NCBI GenBank assembly: GCA_023391275.1
Contig: JAEWBE010000131.1
Span: 1 to 27,300, forward strand
Origin: Bacillota bacterium
GTDB lineage: Bacteria; Bacillota; Clostridia; Oscillospirales; Acutalibacteraceae
Direction: 5' to 3'
DNA: 27,300 nt
Positions within the stretch are counted from its first letter, which is position 1. The number at the start of each line of letters is the position of its first letter. A program made the position numbers and the translations under genes. Below are positions 22,334 to 27,300 of this stretch, piece by piece. A model generated the notes under the pieces. It saw only the letters and a list, made by a program, of their open reading frames with translations, made no database searches and was not told the origin of the DNA.

Positions 22334-23710
22334 ATGATCTATTTAGGAATTGATATTGGAAGCAGCTTTATCAAAGCGGCGGCTTTTGATACGGGTGTGT
22401 GCAGTGCAGTTCTGCACACCACTTTCCCTGCAAGTAAAAAGCTGCCCGACTCCGACCCGAAAAAATTTGAGCTTAAAGCAGATGAACAGGTAGGCATCGT
22501 CAAAAGGATCATTGAAGATACAATGCTTCAGATGGGGGCAATTGACGGAATCCTGCTTTCCACTCAGATGCACGGCTTTGTTTATCGGACAGCCGGGACA
22601 CCGGATATTTATGTTTCCTGGCAGGACAGCCGCTGCACCAACCCCATGAAGGGGCAAAACATCAGCTATATGGAATACTTGAAGCATTTGATTCCGCCTG
22701 AAAAAATGGAGTCCTGCGGTGTTTACATCAAGCCTTCTCTGGGGTTGTGCAACCTGTTTGCAATGCTGCATGGCGAATCCCCGGCGGCCGACAACGGGGA
22801 GCTCTTTACGCTGGGCTCCTATGTGATTTCAGGCCTTACGGGAAACAATATCTGTCATCTGTCCAATGCCGCCCCGCTCGGGCTGGCAGATGTGACGGCG
22901 GGAGCCTGGAACCGGGAGCTGATTGAGCAGCTTGGATTTGGAAAAATGAAATTCCCCCAAATTGCGGAATCGGACTTCCAGATTTGTGGATATTACAATG
23001 TCAACGGGACGAAAATTCCGGTTTACCCGGATTTTGGCGATCAGCAGACGGCTGTGCTCGGCTGTATGGCCGCACCGGAGGATATCGTTATCAATATTGC
23101 GACCGCTTCCCAGATTTCCCTTACGACGGAACGGTTTCTTCCCGGCGATTATGAAATAAGGCCCTACTTTGAAAATAAGTATATCAATACGATCTCCAAT
23201 ATGCCGGGCGGCCGCAACCTTGATGTCCTGATCCATTTCATCCGTGAGAGCGTTGAAAAAATCTGCCATGAGCAGGTTACCGCCAAACAAATTTGGGACG
23301 CGGTGCTGGGTGAATTTTCACAGGACAGCCGGGGCCTCTCTGTGGATATGGGCTTTTATGACACGCCGTACAACGTGGACGGGGGCGGAATTTCTCATAT
23401 TAAACCGGAAAATTTCGGGTTAACGGCACTGTTCAGTGCCGCATTTGAAAATATGGCCGACTGTTACCGCCGCAATATAGCAACGCTCACAGGCAAAACC
23501 GGCCCGCGGGGAGGTCTGGTGTTTTCGGGCGGGGTTTCGTGGAAAAATCCGCCGCTTTTGCAGATTATCAGCCGCGAAACAGGATTGGACTATAAACTTT
23601 CCAGTATTCCGGACGAAGCGTTCGCCGGTTTGTTCCGCGCCGCGCTGGTCTGTTCCGGAACGTGCAGACATCTTTCCGACCGACCGGAGCTGACACTGAA
23701 ACTGAGTTAA
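22334..23710 (+). CDS. FGGY-family carbohydrate kinase (sedoheptulokinase-like)
   Basis: This 458-residue kinase has the two-lobed actin-like fold. The phosphate-1 motif is GIDIGSSFIKAA (5-16). TQMHG (77-81) and SWQDSR (95-100) mark the substrate region, and DFGDQQTAVLG (233-243) carries the catalytic Asp236 candidate. GLVFSGGVSWKNPPL supplies the adenosine region. The closest recognisable subgroup is sedoheptulokinase-like, but gluconate, ketose or other sugar-acid kinases share these motifs. ATG 22334 has no good binding site; it follows a GC-rich folded gap, so translation may be regulated. It lies between kdgA and an HpcH/HpaI aldolase, suggesting phosphorylation of another intermediate of the same sugar-acid pathway. 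Confidence 0.87.
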   Translation: MIYLGIDIGSSFIKAAAFDTGVCSAVLHTTFPASKKLPDSDPKKFELKADEQVGIVKRIIEDTMLQMGAIDGILLSTQMHGFVYRTAGTPDIYVSWQDSRCTNPMKGQNISYMEYLKHLIPPEKMESCGVYIKPSLGLCNLFAMLHGESPAADNGELFTLGSYVISGLTGNNICHLSNAAPLGLADVTAGAWNRELIEQLGFGKMKFPQIAESDFQICGYYNVNGTKIPVYPDFGDQQTAVLGCMAAPEDIVINIATASQISLTTERFLPGDYEIRPYFENKYINTISNMPGGRNLDVLIHFIRESVEKICHEQVTAKQIWDAVLGEFSQDSRGLSVDMGFYDTPYNVDGGGISHIKPENFGLTALFSAAFENMADCYRRNIATLTGKTGPRGGLVFSGGVSWKNPPLLQIISRETGLDYKLSSIPDEAFAGLFRAALVCSGTCRHLSDRPELTLKLS

Positions 23711-23723
23711 AAAGGTGAAAGTT

Positions 23724-24485
23724 ATGAATCATTTGAAAGAAAAGATAATCGAAGGCAAAACGGTGCTTGGAACCATGCTTTCAGAAATTGCAACGCCTAA
23801 CATTGCAAGAATTCTGTCTGCGGGCGGGTTTGAATACATCATTATTGATTGTGAACACGGCTATTTCGATTATTCACAGACCGCGGCAGTTGTGGGTATT
23901 TCCAATGGAATCGGGCTTCCCGTTATCGTGCGCATTCCGAAAATAGACCGGGAATGCATTACAAAATATATGGATATGGGCGCGGACGGGCTCCTTGTCC
24001 CAATGACAGGAACCGCACAGGACATTCGGCGTGTAGTGGAATACGCAAAATATGCGCCGTTGGGTAAAAGGGGGATTTCAACGACGCGGGCGCACACAAA
24101 TTATAATCCTCCGCCGCTGCTGGAATACACCCGGCAGGCAAATGACCGGACCATTCTTTTCGCACAGATAGAAACCCGCGAGGGCATTCAAAATATAGAT
24201 GAAATTGCCGCCGTCGAGGGTGTGGACGCCGTCATTATCGGTCCAAACGATCTGGCTGCCGACCTTGGCACGCCCGGTAATTTTTCCACTCCGGAAATGT
24301 CGGGGGCCATCCAGAAGGTTATTGACGCCGGCCGCCGCGCCGGGAAACCCAGCGGAATTATTGCATCAGGAATTCCGTTTTTACAGCAGTGCAGGGAAAA
24401 GGGAATGACCCTTTTCAGCTGCAACAGCGAAGTGGGAATGATCATGATGGGAGCAAAAAGCATTATTAACAATTTTAAAAAGTGA
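23724..24485 (+). CDS. HpcH/HpaI-family class II pyruvate aldolase (2-keto-3-deoxy sugar acid aldolase-like)
   Basis: This 253-residue metal-dependent aldolase of the HpcH/HpaI/RhmA family has the expected residues: catalytic His45 (IDCEHGYFDY), Arg70 (PVIVRIPK), and metal ligands Glu150 (QIETREG) and Asp176 (IGPNDLAADLG). Family members cleave 2-keto-3-deoxy acids such as 2-keto-3-deoxy-L-rhamnonate, 2-keto-3-deoxyglucarate or 4-hydroxy-2-oxoheptanedioate to pyruvate or tartronate semialdehyde plus an aldehyde. ATG 23724 was preferred over GTG 23715 because AAAGGTGA lies five to six bases upstream. It is the last gene of the KDG operon, thirteen bases after the kinase, and supplies a second aldolase alongside KdgA; the exact substrate is unresolved. 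Confidence 0.9.
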   Translation: MNHLKEKIIEGKTVLGTMLSEIATPNIARILSAGGFEYIIIDCEHGYFDYSQTAAVVGISNGIGLPVIVRIPKIDRECITKYMDMGADGLLVPMTGTAQDIRRVVEYAKYAPLGKRGISTTRAHTNYNPPPLLEYTRQANDRTILFAQIETREGIQNIDEIAAVEGVDAVIIGPNDLAADLGTPGNFSTPEMSGAIQKVIDAGRRAGKPSGIIASGIPFLQQCREKGMTLFSCNSEVGMIMMGAKSIINNFKK

Positions 24486-24550
24486 AACTGCATTTGCGCG
24501 TGCATTGAGTTTTTCAGGCAGTATGTCTGTTCCATAAATAAATCAAAAAG

Positions 24551-24578
24551 GCTGTCTCAAAAAGAGGCAGCTTTTTTT
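24551..24578 (+). terminator. Rho-independent terminator of the KDG operon
   Basis: GCTGTCTC (24551-24558) pairs with GAGGCAGC (24564-24571), with one T-G wobble and a loop of five A, followed by seven T. It lies about 65 bases after the aldolase stop. Confidence 0.9.
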
Positions 24579-24845
24579 AGGTTACGTAAACGACCTTGGG
24601 CTATGACCGGTATGAGAATGCGTTTTTGGCCGTAAGTGTGGGAATGATAACACAAATCCGGGCAGTTTTTAAATAATTTTCTTAAAATAACGGGCAGCTT
24701 TATGATGAAATCAGAAGCTTATCAATGCAATTATTATACTACTTGTACATATTTAAAAAATTGAGAATAGTATTTTGTTCATATTTTAATATTTATCTCC
24801 GACTGCCAGCAAATATTACAGTATTATTCTTATAAATCATATTTG

Positions 24846-24878
24846 CTGACCGTTATTTTAGACTACCTGACCGTTATT
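24846..24878 (+). repeat. 12-base direct repeats 21 bases apart upstream of the AraR-like promoter
   Basis: CTGACCGTTATT occurs at 24846-24857 and again at 24867-24878, two helical turns apart. The second copy ends 11 bases before the -35 box. That phasing suits cooperative binding of a regulator on one DNA face. Confidence 0.6.
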
Positions 24879-24889
24879 CGCAAATATTA

Positions 24890-24917
24890 TTGACAAGCAT
24901 ACAGTCAGGTTTATAAT
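24890..24917 (+). promoter_or_regulatory. Promoter of the AraR-like regulator gene
   Basis: Consensus TTGACA (24890-24895) and TATAAT (24912-24917) are separated by 16 bases. Predicted start is near 24924, leaving a leader of about 60 bases. Confidence 0.8.
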
Positions 24918-24982
24918 ACAGCGTATAAACATAAAAAATCGCTGCAGAAAAACAGATATTATTTAAAATCGAGGTAAGTAAT

Positions 24983-26065
24983 ATGGCCTTCCGTTACAAA
25001 GAAGTCAAGGACCAGATATTTGATCAAATAATACATATGAACCCTCATGATAAAATTCCCTCGCGCACGGAATTGTGTGCTCAGTACATGGTTACCCGCA
25101 CTACAGTGGACCGTGCGATTTCAGAGCTGATCGGCGATGGTCATCTGTACGCAGTCGACGGCAGCGGAACCTATGTTTCAGATTTGGCGGTCAATGAAAC
25201 CAGCCTGAAAAAAAATGTTATCAATATCGGCGTTTTACTGCCGGACATTATGCACGACACCTATCCGGGCATCTTGCGCGGAGTTGAGGACGTGGCAGAG
25301 AAGCAGGGAATCAACGTTGTGATTTGCAATACGGATAACGACTCTGAAAAGCAGCTGTCCTATGAAAAACGTCTTCTGAACTCCAAAGTGAGCGGCATGA
25401 TTATTATACCGGCGGCGAATGGAGATCAAAATTTTTCTTTATACCCGATTTTGGAACAGGCGCACATTCCCTTCGTTTTTTGTAACCGCGATGTTCCGGG
25501 GACTGATAAACCCCTGATCAGTTCCAATGATTTTTACGGCGGGTTTATAGCCACCAAACATTTGATAGAGTGTGGGTACAAAAAAATAGCTTATTTATCC
25601 GCCATGCGCTATACCGCCAGCGTAAACCGTTATCACGGTTATTTGGCCGCACACTGGGATACCGGGCTGCCGGTAGATGACGGCCTTGTCAGTTTTTCCG
25701 ATAAAAGGGCTTCGTCCTCGGACAGCGGATATGAACAAATGAATAAGCTTTTGGATACTCGGGATGATGTTGACGGCGTTTTCTGTTTTAACGACCAAAT
25801 TGCGTGCGGCGCAATCACCGCAATTAAAGAGCATGGGCTTCGCCTTTCCGATGATATTGGTCTGGTCGGATATGATAATACCCCAATCTGTGAGATGATG
25901 GCGGTAAAGCTTACTTCCATGTCTTACCGGAATTATGAAATCGGTAGCAATGCCGCGCAAACTCTTTGCAGAATGATTCAGGACAGTGACGCCCCGGTAG
26001 AACGGTTAATGGTTTTTCAACCCGAAATCGTAATACGGGACAGTTGCCTGGGGAAAACCCGATAA
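24983..26065 (+). CDS. AraR-like regulator: GntR winged helix fused to LacI-type sugar sensor
   Basis: This 360-residue transcription factor has an N-terminal GntR winged helix-turn-helix (about 1-68; IPSRTELCAQYMVTRTTVDR, then DGSGTYVSD). It is joined to a periplasmic-binding-protein-like effector domain (about 78-350; IGVLLPDIMHDTYPGILRGVEDVAE, FCFNDQIACGAI, IGLVGYDNTPICEMM). This architecture is that of AraR, the arabinose repressor of Bacillus. ATG 24983 follows GAGGTAAG. It precedes a solute-binding protein gene by 185 bases, so it probably controls that ABC transporter in response to the imported sugar. Whether the ligand is arabinose cannot be told. Repeats upstream of its own promoter suggest autoregulation or cross-control. 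Confidence 0.9.
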   Translation: MAFRYKEVKDQIFDQIIHMNPHDKIPSRTELCAQYMVTRTTVDRAISELIGDGHLYAVDGSGTYVSDLAVNETSLKKNVINIGVLLPDIMHDTYPGILRGVEDVAEKQGINVVICNTDNDSEKQLSYEKRLLNSKVSGMIIIPAANGDQNFSLYPILEQAHIPFVFCNRDVPGTDKPLISSNDFYGGFIATKHLIECGYKKIAYLSAMRYTASVNRYHGYLAAHWDTGLPVDDGLVSFSDKRASSSDSGYEQMNKLLDTRDDVDGVFCFNDQIACGAITAIKEHGLRLSDDIGLVGYDNTPICEMMAVKLTSMSYRNYEIGSNAAQTLCRMIQDSDAPVERLMVFQPEIVIRDSCLGKTR

Positions 26066-26105
26066 GGCAATTGATGTGATGTCACGATGCTTTCATATTG
26101 AAATT

Positions 26106-26144
26106 AATTTTTCAATTTTGATGGTACCTCACGATTGAAAAATT
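26106..26144. repeat. AT-rich 11-base inverted repeat between the AraR-like and binding-protein genes
   Basis: AATTTTTCAAT (26106-26116) and ATTGAAAAATT (26134-26144) are perfectly inverted, 17 bases apart. It could be an operator, or a weak transcript end for the regulator gene. Purely AT pairing makes a terminator less likely. Confidence 0.4.
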
Positions 26145-26250
26145 TGATTATTCTAAATGAAGAATGGGGCGATAATACAATAGAAAAACGATAGACACGG
26201 GATGTTTGTCCTGCTATTGAAATGAAAATTAAGAAAAGGGAGAGTTTTAT

Positions 26251-27300
26251 ATGAAAAAACTGGTAGCAATATTGCTTAGTGTTGCTTTGTTGGCAATATC
26301 ATTCACAGGGTGTGGAAAACAGGAAAACAGTCCAGCAGCGTCTCAGGCCGCTTCCACCGCCGGGTCCGCTGTGGCTTCTCAGTCGGATAAAGATATTAAG
26401 GCGAATCTGCGCATCCTTTATCCCGGTACTACGGACCTTGAAAAAGAGATTACATCCGATATTACAAAACAGATGAAGGAAAAATATCCTAACATAAACC
26501 TGGAATTTATCTATTTGTCCTGGGCGGATATTGAAAAAAAGCTGGCTGTTATGATTCAGTCCAATGATTTTCCGGATCTTATGCAGGTGCAGGACATTAC
26601 CAATCCTGTAGCGATGAAAGCATTGGAGCCGCTGGATTCTTATCTGGAAAAGAGCAGCACTCTGAATAAAAGCATGTTCTCGTCTGTAGGAATCACTGCC
26701 AATACGAAGGATGGCAAATTATATGGAATTCCTATGTCCCTGATTCCTTATTCCCATGTAATTAACACGGATTTGTTTAAGAAGGCACAGATTGATCCGA
26801 AAACCATGAAATCATGGGATGATGTGATTGCAGCGGCGAAGGCAATCAATAAAAACGGCGCTTCCGGTTATGCAATGGCAAACGGCGGCGAGGGCAGATT
26901 CACTTTCCGTGATTTTATGATGATTTCACTTTCCAACGGATTTACTCCGGACGATACTTCAGACCAGACAAAGAGCAAATATATTGAAACCCTTAACTTC
27001 ATTAAAAATCTTTCTCCTTATATGCCGAAATCACAGTCGACCTGGCTGTATCCTGAACTCTTTAAAGCGTGGGAGGCCGGCCAGACGGGCATGATGCATA
27101 CGGGCGCTTATTTTACAGCGAATGTTATTTCTCACGGTAAGGAAGCTATGAAGCGTACGGAAGTCCTGCCGATGCCCGCCGGACCTTCCGCCAGCAAACA
27201 GACCGTTATGGTTGGTACGAATGCCTACGCCATGCTGGCCGGTTCTACTCAGAAAGAAGCAGCCTGGAAATTTATTGAAGTTGCAATGAGCGAACCGATT
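26251..27300 (+). CDS. Extracellular solute-binding lipoprotein, family 1 (sugar ABC transporter), 3'-partial
   Basis: The first 350 codons are open and the gene runs off the window. The signal peptide MKKLVAILLSVALLAISFTGC has a lipobox with Cys21, followed by a Ser/Ala-rich linker. The mature part resembles oligosaccharide-binding proteins of the MsmE/MalE type (family 1): ANLRILYPGTTDLEKEI, WADIEKKLAVMIQSNDFPDLMQVQD, GIPMSLIPYSHVINTDLFKKA, FKAWEAGQTGMMHTGAYF. These usually pair with two permeases and a shared MsmX-type ATPase, expected beyond the right edge. ATG 26251 follows AAAAGGGAG by eight bases. The AraR-like gene just upstream is its likely regulator. Confidence 0.92.
   Translation, partial: MKKLVAILLSVALLAISFTGCGKQENSPAASQAASTAGSAVASQSDKDIKANLRILYPGTTDLEKEITSDITKQMKEKYPNINLEFIYLSWADIEKKLAVMIQSNDFPDLMQVQDITNPVAMKALEPLDSYLEKSSTLNKSMFSSVGITANTKDGKLYGIPMSLIPYSHVINTDLFKKAQIDPKTMKSWDDVIAAAKAINKNGASGYAMANGGEGRFTFRDFMMISLSNGFTPDDTSDQTKSKYIETLNFIKNLSPYMPKSQSTWLYPELFKAWEAGQTGMMHTGAYFTANVISHGKEAMKRTEVLPMPAGPSASKQTVMVGTNAYAMLAGSTQKEAAWKFIEVAMSEPI

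Larger units (their letters stand above)
24579..24982. other. AT-rich upstream region of the AraR-like gene with repeats
   Basis: This gap of about 400 bases has no gene. It holds a perfect inverted pair CAGCAAATAT (24807-24816) / ATATTTGCTG (24839-24848), a third related copy GCAAATATTA (24880-24889), direct repeats CTGACCGTTATT (24846-24857 and 24867-24878), and a promoter (24890-24917). Nothing interpretable is seen in 24579-24800. Confidence 0.6.

Noticed and set aside
24604..24618. GACCGGTATGAG-type CCGG site downstream of the KDG operon
   Set aside because: It shares only the CCGGT core with the operators, has weak symmetry, and lies after a terminator far from any promoter.
1..27300. 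tRNA, rRNA, CRISPR arrays, insertion sequences, phage or defence genes
   Set aside because: I looked for cloverleaf-like segments, regularly spaced repeats, transposase and integrase motifs, and terminal inverted repeats, and saw none.

Overview
The window looks like a carbohydrate-catabolism island from a low-to-mid-GC Gram-positive anaerobe, most likely a Clostridia-class Firmicute. This rests on consistent AGGAGG-type ribosome binding sites, lipoprotein-type binding proteins, compact operons with rho-independent terminators, and the protein families present. No rRNA, tRNA, CRISPR array, transposase, integrase or phage gene was seen. The last gene runs off the right edge.

Region A (115-5005): a DeoR-type repressor on the minus strand diverges from a four-gene operon. 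The operon encodes a TIM-barrel sugar-phosphate isomerase/epimerase, a GatD-like zinc polyol(-phosphate) dehydrogenase, a second zinc dehydrogenase, and an AlsE-like ketohexose-6-phosphate 3-epimerase. Region B (5158-12982): a LacI-type regulator diverges from an RbsABC-type sugar/polyol ABC transporter operon. That operon continues with a sensory-rhodopsin-transducer-like (ASRT) small protein, a short-chain dehydrogenase, and a zinc dehydrogenase resembling erythritol/L-threitol dehydrogenase EltD. Three copies of a CG-centred palindrome (consensus AACGAATCGATTCGTT) flank the transporter promoter and are the likely LacI operators. A bidirectional terminator closes the region. Regions A and B together look like uptake, oxidation and epimerisation of a polyol, perhaps a tetritol or hexitol; no kinase for such a product is present.

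Region C (13065-18573, minus strand): an operon of a polytopic transporter, a HyuA-type hydantoinase/oxoprolinase without a HyuB partner, a HELYH-containing M78-like metallopeptidase candidate, a small membrane protein, and an RraA-family aldolase/decarboxylase. Region D (19163-24485, plus strand): a KdgR-like LacI regulator, 2-keto-3-deoxygluconate kinase, a KDPG aldolase fused to a C-terminal VOC-like domain, an FGGY kinase, and an HpcH/HpaI aldolase, ending in a terminator. The 11-mer TGTGTACCGGT lies upstream of both the region C operon and kdgK. The two units are therefore probably one regulon, which ties the orphan hydantoinase pathway to keto-deoxy sugar acid breakdown.

Region E (24486-27300): an AraR-like regulator (GntR winged helix plus periplasmic-binding-protein fold) with repeat-rich upstream DNA and a near-consensus promoter. 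It is followed by the start of a family-1 extracellular solute-binding lipoprotein of another sugar ABC transporter.

The most interesting points are the shared operator joining regions C and D, the HyuA/RraA/transporter/metallopeptidase operon, the ASRT protein in a polyol operon, the KdgA-VOC fusion, and several intercistronic hairpins.
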